Origin: Candidatus Poribacteria bacterium
GTDB lineage: Bacteria > Poribacteria > WGA-4E > WGA-3G
Direction of reading: 5' to 3'
NCBI GenBank assembly: GCA_003635255.1
Contig: PYJC01000127.1
Location: 1 to 41,120 of the forward strand
Length of the DNA stretch: 41,120 nt
Of the stretch, positions 8,928 through 18,057 are shown in pieces; within the stretch, counting starts at the first letter, position 1; the number at the start of each line of letters is the position of its first letter. Made by a program: the position numbers and the translations under genes. The notes under the pieces are model-generated. The model did not search any database. It was not told the origin of the DNA and saw only the letters and a program-made list of their open reading frames with translations.

Positions 8928-9399
8928 ATGCAGGCGATAGATTCACGAAGTAATTTTCAAGTTGATGGGTGTACGCTTCACCGTACTTCAAAAGCTCACA
9001 CGAAACATCATACAGTTCAGAAGGCGAAAGTTCCTGGTAAGGGTTAACGATGTTTTCGTAATAGTCTAATGCCTCCATGAAAAAGTCCAACGTCTTTTTA
9101 TCAATAGCATCGTTTTGATAGAGTGTAAGAAAACTTTGGTGTTTTTGTTGTGGCGGTGTCTGCTCCCTAAATTCTATGATAACGTTATTGATATCCACGG
9201 CGCGTTGGATAATCATAAGAAAGCAGCTTTTAACATACGAATGCGTGATTCGGTCCCCTTTGACATACGCTTCTTGACTATCCGGCAGACCGTTCTGCAA
9301 TTGCTCAAAGCATTCGTGCATGGATTCCAACTTCGATTTCACTGGGTTGAATCGGCGGGATGCTAATTTCTTTGAAGTTTTTGTGTTCCTTTTTCCCAT
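8926..9399 (-). CDS. Small helical protein, possibly HepT/HEPN-like
   Basis: This 157-aa protein is predicted all-helical, with a very basic N-terminus (MGKRNTKTSKKLASRR) and no signal peptide. The middle part (a helix with MIIQRAVDINNVIIEF, a loop, then a Y-rich segment YENIVNPY followed by LSPSELYDVSCELL) resembles HepT-type HEPN proteins, in which the corresponding segment is R-N-x3-H-x-Y. If that alignment is right, the catalytic Arg and His are replaced (Tyr and Asn), so it would lack RNase activity. No MntA-like nucleotidyltransferase partner is next to it. The start is supported by a purine-rich AAGGAAAGG Shine-Dalgarno (minus strand). The family call is tentative; a safe label is hypothetical protein. 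Confidence 0.5.
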   Translation of the reverse strand: MGKRNTKTSKKLASRRFNPVKSKLESMHECFEQLQNGLPDSQEAYVKGDRITHSYVKSCFLMIIQRAVDINNVIIEFREQTPPQQKHQSFLTLYQNDAIDKKTLDFFMEALDYYENIVNPYQELSPSELYDVSCELLKYGEAYTHQLENYFVNLSPA

Positions 9400-9527
9400 T
9401 GTGTTTTCCTTTCCTTGGTTAATTTTATCCTCCTGTGTTCTCTTCTACATTTTTAGACGTTAATAAGTCTAAAAGGTTGTAATCCACCTCTTATTTTTAT
9501 AGTTCACTATAAATTCCCTATTTAAAC

Positions 9528-9556
9528 TTGGCATGACCTTTCCAAATATGTTAAAA
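9528..9556 (+). promoter_or_regulatory. Weak promoter candidate for the oxidoreductase
   Basis: TTGGCA (9528-9533) and TTAAAA (9551-9556) lie 17 bp apart in an AT-rich 200-bp gap with no other recognisable content. The -10 element is poor, so this is only a candidate. Confidence 0.3.
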
Positions 9557-9602
9557 TTGGGAGGGTATAGACGTAAGATTCAGGGGAAAAGTGAGGTAGA
9601 CG

Positions 9603-10583
9603 GTGAAAGCAATTATTAGAACAGGCGACGGCGGACCAGAAGTGCTGCAATTAGGCGAAGCACCCTCGCCGCAACCGACTGAAACACAACTTGTGGTGGA
9701 TGTTCATGCCACTGCTTTAAATCGAGCTGACACGATTCAGCGGCGTGGCGGATATCCGCCACCGTCGGGTGAATCTGAGATACTCGGCTTAGAAATTGCT
9801 GGCACCGTTTCAGCGATGGGCAGTGCCGTAGTAGGAATAACCAAAGGCGACCGCGTTTTTGGACTTGTCGGCGGTGGTGGTTATGCTGAACAGGCTATCA
9901 TTGATTACCGCATGGCAATGCCGATACCCGATGAATGGAGTTTTGAGCAAGCAGCTGCTGTCCCTGAGGTGTTTTTTACCGCAAACGAAAATATCTTCAC
10001 TTTGGGCGAATTATCGGCTGGCGAGATAATTCTAATTCATGCCGGTGGGAGCGGTGTCGGCAGTGCGGGGGTCCAAATATCTCATCATGCGGGTGCCAAG
10101 GTCTTTGTCACTGCGGGAACGCCGGAAAAAATTGAGAAATGCAATGCACTCGGAGCAATAGAAGGGATCAACTACAAAACAACCGACTTCGTTGCTGAAA
10201 TTGCTCGTTTGACAGATGGACAAGGTGTTGATGTTGTTTTAGACTTTATCGGTGCTCCGTATCTTGAGCGGAATCTCTCCATACTCAAAACGCAAGGTAG
10301 ACTCTTACAAGTTGGATTAATCAGCGGTTCAACTGCGGAAATTAATCTCGGTACAGTGATGCGCAACCGACTCAAGATTATCGGTTCGGTCATGCGACCA
10401 CAATCTATTGACGAAAAAATCGACATCACACAGCGTTTTGTTGAGCGATGGTTACCAGAATTAAAACGTGGTACACTTCAACCAGTGATTGACACCGTTT
10501 TTCCGTTAGCAGAAGCGAGACAGGCACATGAATATATGGAAGCGAATCGGAACTTCGGTAAAATCCTTTTGAAAGTAAGATAG
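9603..10583 (+). CDS. NAD(P)H quinone oxidoreductase, PIG3-type zinc-free MDR
   Basis: This medium-chain dehydrogenase/reductase (326 aa) transfers hydride from NADPH to quinones or enones in the cytosol. It has the MKAI...GGPEVL opening of the family, NRADTIQRRGGYPPP, and the nucleotide-binding glycine motif HAGGSGVGSAGVQ at residues 146-158. NFGKILLKV closes the protein as in PIG3/TP53I3-like quinone oxidoreductases. The cysteine/histidine cluster for structural zinc is absent, consistent with a zinc-free subfamily. The GTG start at 9603 follows a GAGG Shine-Dalgarno about seven bases upstream. It is a single gene flanked by non-coding gaps. The physiological substrate cannot be read from the sequence. 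Confidence 0.88.
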   Translation: MKAIIRTGDGGPEVLQLGEAPSPQPTETQLVVDVHATALNRADTIQRRGGYPPPSGESEILGLEIAGTVSAMGSAVVGITKGDRVFGLVGGGGYAEQAIIDYRMAMPIPDEWSFEQAAAVPEVFFTANENIFTLGELSAGEIILIHAGGSGVGSAGVQISHHAGAKVFVTAGTPEKIEKCNALGAIEGINYKTTDFVAEIARLTDGQGVDVVLDFIGAPYLERNLSILKTQGRLLQVGLISGSTAEINLGTVMRNRLKIIGSVMRPQSIDEKIDITQRFVERWLPELKRGTLQPVIDTVFPLAEARQAHEYMEANRNFGKILLKVR

Positions 10584-10711
10584 GAAAAATGAAGAAATTA
10601 CACCTCACAAAACACATATAAGTTAATACACAAAATTTTCGCTGTCAAAGTTACAACATCGCCTTTCAGGTTTGAGTAGTGGTTCTTGTGACAACCGATA
10701 ACCCTTAAAAA

Positions 10712-13700
10712 ATGAAATTACTCTTAAAACAGACAATAGAAAAGTACAAACGGGTAGGCACGAAATTAAGTCTTGGTGTTATGCTAAGCATCCCGGTCCT
10801 TTTCTTTTTTCTATCGACTTTTGATGCGTCTGCGCAAGTCACTCAAGTTACATCAGCCGAAGGCATCACACTCCAGTTTACCTTACCTGAACTCACTATC
10901 TCTGAGGCAGTCCGAGACAATATCCGCTATCACGAGTTACATTACGCCGACTGCCAATCCACGACTGAACCCGGCAACCCGAAAGTTCCAGTCACACGGT
11001 TAATGCTGGGTATACCCACGACAGCTACAATTGAGGCAGTTGATGTCTCCGCTGGTTCCGCCGAGACACGTGCCGGTGTACGTCTCGCGCCTGTTTCAAC
11101 TTTTAATGTACACGAAAGCAACTCACAACATTCGGCGACACAACATTGGAGAGAAAGCGGAAGCGCATATCAGTCAAATGCAGGAAATTTTTCATATCCG
11201 GGGTTACCGCTTGCGCGTGTCGTACGGGAAGGTTATATCCGTAATCAACGGGTCATCGCATTGGCATTATACCCCGTGCAGTATTTCCCAAAAATCCGCC
11301 AGTTGCGTTTATATTCACGTTTCACAGTGAATATCCGTTTTTCTTATGGCAGTCAGCAGCCAGCCATCGACAGTCTGTCAAACTCGGTGAGCAGCAGTGC
11401 AATGATGCTCAACAGCCACACACCGATGGCCGAATCAGAGGCTTTTGAACGCGCATTCTCACATCAACTCCTTAATGCTGAGCAAGCCGCTCATTTCCGA
11501 GCACCCCGCCCTCTGGTGCCTGCAGCACCATCACTCTCTTCCACCATCGGCAATGGTACACGTTATAAATTGTTTGTCAAAGAAACAGGCATCCATGTTG
11601 TGACAGCAGAGTCCCTTGCACGCGACTGGGAGATAGAACTCATCGGTACAAATCCAGCGCGACTTCGTGTAACGCAAGGGAACAGAGATGTCCCAATCTA
11701 TATCAGCGGCGCAAGCGACAGAAGTTTTGATCCAGGGGACAGCATATTTTTTCTTGGACATAAGCCAAGAAATCCCTATAGCCGTTGGAACATCTATTGG
11801 CTCACAGTTGATAACAGTGGTCGCATCCCAACACGGATACCACAGATTACCGCCAGTCCGACGGATCCAACAGCGACGCAGGTTCCCACTTTTCGATCTA
11901 AGGTGAACTTTGAAGAGGATTATCTAACAAATAATCTCGAATTCGTCTATAGCGACGATAAACACAAGTGGTTTGAGGAGAATGATTTCTGGTACTGGGA
12001 CGGTATCAAAAATGGCGGCGATGCTGCCGAAATGCGGCTCGAATTTCCGTTGTATGATGTCGCGAAAAGTTTCGATCCATCACATATCTCTGTTGACTTG
12101 CAAGGCGGTACACCCGTCCCACATCAGATTTTAGTCTCTGTTAACGGGGTTCGCATTGAAGTCGCTGAGTGGGGGCATCAAGATACACTCACTGTTGAAA
12201 GGTTCTTACGCACTTGGGATATACTCAAGGATAACACAAGAGGCGAGCTGAACGTCTTATCTCTCGCACGTATTGATGATAATGTTGACGAAGATACTAC
12301 CCGGTATCCATATCATGTCTACCTCAATCGTTTTTCCGTTGAGTACACCCGGCTCTTTCGCGCTGTGGTAGATGAACTGTGGTTCAGATCACCCACCGAA
12401 GATGATACTTCAGGCGCGCAGCCGCCAGGCGGACGGAAACTCCAGTACAAAATTGAGGCGTTTCGCGACCCTGGTGTTCATATTTTTGAAACAGATGGGA
12501 CATATCTCACTGCTCGGATGCAAGGCGTTACGATAGAGTCTGATACGACACATGCGGGAACCTATAACGCACTTTTTCAAGTACTTGATACCCGAAGTAC
12601 ACAGTTTATCGCAGTTTCCAGTACCGCATTACGGCAGCCTGAACGCATTGAGATCGTTGAACCCACCGATTTAGCAACGACAACACACGGTGTCGATTAT
12701 CTGATTGTGACACATCCCAAATTCCTCGTTTCGGCACAAAGATTAGCTGAATGGCGCACAACATCTGGCGGCGGTGGATATCGAACGAAGGTTGTAACGA
12801 CTGATGATATCTACAACACCTACGGAGATGGGAGTGTAGACCCAAAAGCAATCAAAGATTTTCTGACGCACGCGTATCAATCTTGGGCACCCCCCGCACT
12901 AACTTACGTTGTTCTCTTCGGTGATGGCACCTACGATTTTCGCGGTGTTAATACAAAAATTCACGCTGAACCCCCAGAACTTGATGGTTATATTCCCACA
13001 CACTACATCCGAACCGACTCCTTCGGACGAACCGCGTCAGATCACTGGTATGTTACTGTCTCCGGACACGATGAATTCACCGACATGTATATTGGCAGGC
13101 TCAGCGTTGAAACCGTTAACCAAGCTGAGGCGGTTGTTGATAAAATTTTGGCTTACGAGCGGGCACCACCGAATGGTGACTGGCGGAGGAGAATTATCTC
13201 CGTCGCTGATGACGAAGTTAGCAATTCCGGAGATTTTATATTTAGAAAGAGTCTTGATGAAATCGCGAAGGACCACACCCGATTGGGGTACGAGACGGTC
13301 GAAATTTTCCTTGAGGATATCACTGATAAGGTCGAGGCAAAACCTGATGATTTTGATGTCCATCCCCAACGCGTTGCCAAAGACATGATCATCGAAGCAC
13401 TTGGCGAAGGGGCTGTCATAGCACAGTATGCCGGACACGGCGGGAACACTGTCTGGGCACACGAAATCATTTTTGACAATGTATCTGTTGATCAGGTGGA
13501 GGAAACTGACAAGATTCCTTTCATGTTAGTCCTGAGTTGTTACAACGGTTATTTTGATAAACCGGGTGAACCAAGCATGGCAGAAAAGTTGCTGCGTAAA
13601 GAGAGAGGCGGGATCATCGGCATGTTGAGTGCTACACGCCTCACTTACGGCAGCGGCAATGATGCACTCAATCGTATCATTTTTGATATGCTCTTCAAAC

Positions 13701-16700
13701 GGAATGTCCGACAACTCGGTCCTTTGAGTTTTGATTCAAAGGTTGAACTTCTGATGACTGAAGGCACAAGTCAGATTGATGTCATGATGGAATACACTCT
13801 TTTTGGGGATCCTGCTTTGCAAATTGCGATCGCGAATGGTGAGATTCTCCCTACAATTGAGACAAAGACGGTTGCCCCAGGAGATACACTCCGAATAGCA
13901 CCCGGACACATCCAAACTGCCACTTACGATCCTGTAAGTCGGACGAAACGCTTCTCTAAGGATACGAGTTTTAACGGAGTGCTTACTGTCAAGGCACTAT
14001 TTCCAGGTAAGACTGCTGTCTCCCAAGGTGTCGCGGGTCCCGTTGAATATTACACCGGGGATGTGCCTTTGACAAAAACGCTTACAGTGAGTCGAGGTGC
14101 CTATCCCGGTGTAACTTTCACTGTGCCGAGAAACATTGCAAGTGGCGATGCACACGTCGAGTACTATGCACAAAGCGACGACAAGAAACACCCAAGCAAA
14201 AACACTGTTGCCGTCGGTGGCGACGGTTTTACCGTCAATGTCCCGAAAATCCTTGATATCCGTCCCGAATTGGTCGAGGATGACAAGTTTCAGATCTCTG
14301 TTCAGATTTCTGACGAAAAAGATCAATTGCTCCGTGTGGTCATGGATTGGCGCAATTTAGAAACTCGCCAATGGGAGAAAGTGCATCTTGTTCCGGGGGG
14401 GCGACCCGTTACCGCGGAGGGGACCAGCAATGATGGATGGTGGACAACGCCTGAACCGCTAAGCGCACCTACAGACGGTTCCGTTGTACGATATGAAATT
14501 ATGGTTACGGATTCAGATGGCAATCTAACTAAGAGTGAGCGGCTTGAGTATTATCCTTACGTCTACCCGAATCTCTCCGTTGTGGAGGTAGGGAGAGAGG
14601 ATATGATAGGCTACGGCTACAATCCGCAAGCGAAACAGTGGTATCTATCGGCTGATATTCAGGTAGAGGGTGGCGAGATACAAACGCCTGTTGATGTTTC
14701 CTTTTTTAGCGGCAACCCTGATGTTGACGAAAATATGGTTGTTGATGGCGATGTCGAATTTCTGGGCGCGACTCAGATTCGACCTGAAGACTGGATACAA
14801 CGGACGCCGTTAGTGAACTCGGAACGCACATCTTCACGCAAAGATGTTTATGAACCCGATCCACTGAATACTTTGCCGATCGCAACTGCAACTTTAAATC
14901 TGAAAAATCAGTTGCCTTTCGGCATACACGACATATTTGTCTATGTTGATGCAACAGGTACTGAAGCGGATCAACTCGGTAATATTCTTGAAAATGAGGA
15001 AGATGATAATATCGCGCACCGACGGCTTTTTGTTGATGTGGGAACGGTCGGAACTACTTCAAGTCAAGTTATCAGTTTGGACAGAAACTGCATTGTCACA
15101 GCACCTCCGGGTGTGCTTGAAAACGCAGCAGTGCTTTCGGTACGTTCGTTGGATGAACAAGCGTTTGCCGTTATAGGAACAGGTGCCGCTGGCGCGGATG
15201 CAAAACCTGTAGTTACGAACACAATTACAGATATGTCCAATCGCACACTACTCCCGGGGGGGACGGTATATGGTTACGAGATAGCCCTCAGTTCTCAATC
15301 GTCAGCCGCCGGTGATAAGAAGTTGTTTTTAACTGAGAGCCAAGAACAAGGCAACTCTCACAGCGAGGCAAACCGCGCTCAATTGGCATCTCCTGTGGCA
15401 ATTGACTTAAGTTTCGACTTCGGTGCGCTTAGAACACAACTTGCCGAAGAGTTATTGGGAAGTTCAGAGGAAGTGACGATTGGATTGGATGTCGCAGGCA
15501 CGATTGATACAGCAGTTATAACTCGTGCGCGTGAGATGGGGATTTACATGTTTAGTCCGACCCTCGGGTATTGGACAAAACTTCCCTCACAGCAGCTGAC
15601 CGATGCCACTGGCGCGTTACAGCAGCGCATGCATGTGACAAACGTCAGTGAGGAAAATATTGGAGGCGGACGACTCAACGATGTTCGTATTCAACCAGAA
15701 GGCATACCAACTGGCAAATACGTCCTTTTCTTCACAGGACCTCGAACCTATCGTGTCTTTCTTGCCCCTTTCATAGATGACTCACAGGAGCTTGATAGGT
15801 TAGAAATTATTTCCGCAACAGAGCAGCTCGCAAGTTTCAGTATAGACTACCGGAACTTTCCACACGGATTTGCGCTTAACTTGGAACAGGATTTTGAGCA
15901 ACCTTTCAAGTTCGGAGATGTCTGGGCATTCAAAATAACTGCGCTCAGGCAACCCATAGAGACTGGGACAAACGTCGAAGATCCACTCCAACAAGAACTG
16001 CAGTGGTACGCTTCTGGATTCAGAGATACCAATGAGGGCACCGGTACCATCAGTTATATCGAAATTCCACCCGATACCGCTATACCCGAAGACCAGTGGG
16101 TTATCTTCTTCACGACTGACACCGAATTTCGGGTTGAAGGTGAGAAAACTGGGATCTTGCATTCTCGGACCGATGGCACGCCACTCCAAGGAACAGTTGG
16201 GCAACCGTTTTTCTACGAACCCTATGGTTTGCGTTTTCAACTTACGCAAGGGGAAGACCCTTTCGCCCCTGGCGATAGATTGCACTTTGAAACTCGACCT
16301 GTTGGCATCATTCGCGCTGCAACGGATCGGCTCGGACCGGTTACACTCATGTACAGTGACGATACCGTGCCACCAGACATCCAACTCACCATTGGGGACC
16401 AGCAACACTTCGTACCGGGTGATGCGACGGACCCTGAACCTCTTATCGGCGCGACGTTAACCGACCCGAGTGGACTTGATTATCTCACTCGACCACTGCT
16501 GTTAGAACTTGGGAGGGTATCAGGTGAATACGAACGTATTGACCCAGAGATGTATCAATTAACACATAATCCGGGTTCAAATCAACTCGTTTTAACATAT
16601 CCTTCGCCGGAACTTGAACCCCGAGAATATGAACTTCGACTCACAGCAAGCGATGTACATGGAAATACCGACACAAAACGCATTACATTTCGGGTCCACG

Positions 16701-16999
16701 ACAACTTACAACTGCTATCGTTTCTGAACTATCCGAATCCGTTTCCGCGTAAAACCACGCTCACGTGTGAATTAACGGCACCTGCTGACTCGATTGATGT
16801 AAAGATCTATACGTTGAGTGGAAGGTTGATTCGGGAACTCTCTATGCCAGCCACGCCAGGATTCTTGATGGTGGAATGGGATGGTAGGGATGCCGATGGC
16901 ATTGAAGTCGCAAATGGTGTTTACTATGCCAAACTCAAAATCAAGCGTGAAGGTGAAAAAGATATTGCAGAAATACTCAAAATGATGAAATTGCGTTAA
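10712..16999 (+). CDS. C25 (gingipain/PorU-like) secreted peptidase with FlgD-like sorting domain
   Basis: This very large (2095 aa) exported protein has a signal peptide at about residues 20-42 (hydrophobic run, ASAQ). An N-terminal region (about 45-270) has a GNPKVPVTRLMLGIP stretch like the propeptide of C25 peptidases and PorU. The C25 catalytic domain spans about 660-1035; the dyad is His909 (YAGHGG) and Cys943 (LSCYNGYF), 34 apart, close to the RgpB spacing. Roughly 950 residues of beta-sandwich-like modules follow. The last 92 residues (from about 2004; YPNPF at 2007-2011, then WDGRDADG and NGVYYAKL) are a FlgD-like C-terminal domain resembling type IX sorting signals. No clear Shine-Dalgarno precedes the ATG. 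The stop overlaps the next start (TAATG), suggesting translational coupling with the PorV-like gene. It could be the PorU-type sortase itself or a large substrate. Confidence 0.82.
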   Translation: MKLLLKQTIEKYKRVGTKLSLGVMLSIPVLFFFLSTFDASAQVTQVTSAEGITLQFTLPELTISEAVRDNIRYHELHYADCQSTTEPGNPKVPVTRLMLGIPTTATIEAVDVSAGSAETRAGVRLAPVSTFNVHESNSQHSATQHWRESGSAYQSNAGNFSYPGLPLARVVREGYIRNQRVIALALYPVQYFPKIRQLRLYSRFTVNIRFSYGSQQPAIDSLSNSVSSSAMMLNSHTPMAESEAFERAFSHQLLNAEQAAHFRAPRPLVPAAPSLSSTIGNGTRYKLFVKETGIHVVTAESLARDWEIELIGTNPARLRVTQGNRDVPIYISGASDRSFDPGDSIFFLGHKPRNPYSRWNIYWLTVDNSGRIPTRIPQITASPTDPTATQVPTFRSKVNFEEDYLTNNLEFVYSDDKHKWFEENDFWYWDGIKNGGDAAEMRLEFPLYDVAKSFDPSHISVDLQGGTPVPHQILVSVNGVRIEVAEWGHQDTLTVERFLRTWDILKDNTRGELNVLSLARIDDNVDEDTTRYPYHVYLNRFSVEYTRLFRAVVDELWFRSPTEDDTSGAQPPGGRKLQYKIEAFRDPGVHIFETDGTYLTARMQGVTIESDTTHAGTYNALFQVLDTRSTQFIAVSSTALRQPERIEIVEPTDLATTTHGVDYLIVTHPKFLVSAQRLAEWRTTSGGGGYRTKVVTTDDIYNTYGDGSVDPKAIKDFLTHAYQSWAPPALTYVVLFGDGTYDFRGVNTKIHAEPPELDGYIPTHYIRTDSFGRTASDHWYVTVSGHDEFTDMYIGRLSVETVNQAEAVVDKILAYERAPPNGDWRRRIISVADDEVSNSGDFIFRKSLDEIAKDHTRLGYETVEIFLEDITDKVEAKPDDFDVHPQRVAKDMIIEALGEGAVIAQYAGHGGNTVWAHEIIFDNVSVDQVEETDKIPFMLVLSCYNGYFDKPGEPSMAEKLLRKERGGIIGMLSATRLTYGSGNDALNRIIFDMLFKRNVRQLGPLSFDSKVELLMTEGTSQIDVMMEYTLFGDPALQIAIANGEILPTIETKTVAPGDTLRIAPGHIQTATYDPVSRTKRFSKDTSFNGVLTVKALFPGKTAVSQGVAGPVEYYTGDVPLTKTLTVSRGAYPGVTFTVPRNIASGDAHVEYYAQSDDKKHPSKNTVAVGGDGFTVNVPKILDIRPELVEDDKFQISVQISDEKDQLLRVVMDWRNLETRQWEKVHLVPGGRPVTAEGTSNDGWWTTPEPLSAPTDGSVVRYEIMVTDSDGNLTKSERLEYYPYVYPNLSVVEVGREDMIGYGYNPQAKQWYLSADIQVEGGEIQTPVDVSFFSGNPDVDENMVVDGDVEFLGATQIRPEDWIQRTPLVNSERTSSRKDVYEPDPLNTLPIATATLNLKNQLPFGIHDIFVYVDATGTEADQLGNILENEEDDNIAHRRLFVDVGTVGTTSSQVISLDRNCIVTAPPGVLENAAVLSVRSLDEQAFAVIGTGAAGADAKPVVTNTITDMSNRTLLPGGTVYGYEIALSSQSSAAGDKKLFLTESQEQGNSHSEANRAQLASPVAIDLSFDFGALRTQLAEELLGSSEEVTIGLDVAGTIDTAVITRAREMGIYMFSPTLGYWTKLPSQQLTDATGALQQRMHVTNVSEENIGGGRLNDVRIQPEGIPTGKYVLFFTGPRTYRVFLAPFIDDSQELDRLEIISATEQLASFSIDYRNFPHGFALNLEQDFEQPFKFGDVWAFKITALRQPIETGTNVEDPLQQELQWYASGFRDTNEGTGTISYIEIPPDTAIPEDQWVIFFTTDTEFRVEGEKTGILHSRTDGTPLQGTVGQPFFYEPYGLRFQLTQGEDPFAPGDRLHFETRPVGIIRAATDRLGPVTLMYSDDTVPPDIQLTIGDQQHFVPGDATDPEPLIGATLTDPSGLDYLTRPLLLELGRVSGEYERIDPEMYQLTHNPGSNQLVLTYPSPELEPREYELRLTASDVHGNTDTKRITFRVHDNLQLLSFLNYPNPFPRKTTLTCELTAPADSIDVKIYTLSGRLIRELSMPATPGFLMVEWDGRDADGIEVANGVYYAKLKIKREGEKDIAEILKMMKLR

Positions 17000-18018
17000 T
17001 GAAGGTCTCCATGAAAAAAAGTATCATACACTTCATTGTGCCTATAATTACATTGTGTCTTGCTATCCAATCTGTGGATGCAAGATACACCGCGGACTTC
17101 TTGACCCTTGGGGTCGGTGCTCGCGCCCTTGCTATGGGCGGCGCAGGGACTGCCCTCAGTGACAACGCTTACGCGTCTTATTGGAATCCTGCTGGGTTGG
17201 GACATCTCACGCGATATGAAGTCAGTTTCATGCATTCTACCCTCAACGGACAGGACGCTTATGATTATGTGAGTTACATCCACCCCCTTAAAGATCGGGG
17301 CGCGATTAGTGTCAGTTGGCTACGCGTCGGCGTTGACGATATTCCTATCACCACTCTACCGGTCGTCAGTCGTCCTGTGGGAGCGACGAATCGTCCAAAG
17401 GTGGTCGGGACTTTCAACAGTACGGATAACGCGTTCCTCCTCGCCTCTGGTTGGGCACTCCCTTCTTTCCGAGGTATTGATCTCCGTCTCGGCGGCACAC
17501 TCAAGCTGCTCTACATGAGCGGGTATCGAAACACAAACGCCATCGGTGGCGGTGCAGACATCGGTTTTGTCGCTACCACAAATCCTGAAAAGCCACATCG
17601 GCTGACACTCGGATTACAAGCAAGCGATGCTTTTCGGACGAAACTCTATTGGAACACGCCACCGCCATCAGCAAATCAGACATCGCATACTGAGACGATA
17701 CCGCCACATCTCAAAATCGGCATTGCGACAACACATGCACTCCGTATTTTCCGAAGTACACTCGTTTTTGCCTTGGATGCCTATATCAAAGATGGGGTTG
17801 AGTTGCACGGTGGTGCAGAGTGGACGCTCTTTGACTTGCTTTCGTTGCGCGTCGGTTTTGATGAACGTAAGGGGATTGAGCGGATCCGACGTTTGACAGC
17901 TGGCGTTGGGTTAAACCTTCGGTTTGTCACCGGTGCGGGAGCCGGATTAGACTACGCATTCGCGAACCACCCAGCATTGGGGGGTAGTCATCGCATGTCT
18001 CTTCGGATTAGGTTTTAG
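16999..18018 (+). CDS. PorV/UPF0164-family outer-membrane protein
   Basis: This 339-aa protein (335 if started at the Met codon at 17011, which follows an AAGG) has a signal peptide ending near SVDARYTADFL. It then shows the family hallmark LGVGARALAMGGAGTALSD and YWNPAGLGHL, and closes with alternating hydrophobic strands and a terminal aromatic (RIRF) typical of outer-membrane beta-barrels. PorV/LptO-type barrels shuttle type IX cargo to the attachment complex in Bacteroidetes; related UPF0164 proteins occur in other phyla. Direct overlap with the C25 peptidase gene supports a joint role in surface secretion. The assignment to PorV versus PorQ or a FadL-like relative is not certain. Confidence 0.8.
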   Translation: MKVSMKKSIIHFIVPIITLCLAIQSVDARYTADFLTLGVGARALAMGGAGTALSDNAYASYWNPAGLGHLTRYEVSFMHSTLNGQDAYDYVSYIHPLKDRGAISVSWLRVGVDDIPITTLPVVSRPVGATNRPKVVGTFNSTDNAFLLASGWALPSFRGIDLRLGGTLKLLYMSGYRNTNAIGGGADIGFVATTNPEKPHRLTLGLQASDAFRTKLYWNTPPPSANQTSHTETIPPHLKIGIATTHALRIFRSTLVFALDAYIKDGVELHGGAEWTLFDLLSLRVGFDERKGIERIRRLTAGVGLNLRFVTGAGAGLDYAFANHPALGGSHRMSLRIRF

Positions 18019-18020
18019 GG

Positions 18021-18057
18021 GTTGTCAGTTATCGGTTATCAGTTTTCAGTTAGTTAA
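18021..18057. repeat. Low-complexity GTTATCAGTT-type intergenic repeat
   Basis: Variants of CAGTTATCGGTTATCAGTT and CAGTTAGTTAATT fill the gap between the convergent PorV-like and WD40 genes. The minus-strand WD40 gene ends inside it, taking its TAA stop from the repeat. A related repeat lies at 27271-27387. Confidence 0.7.
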
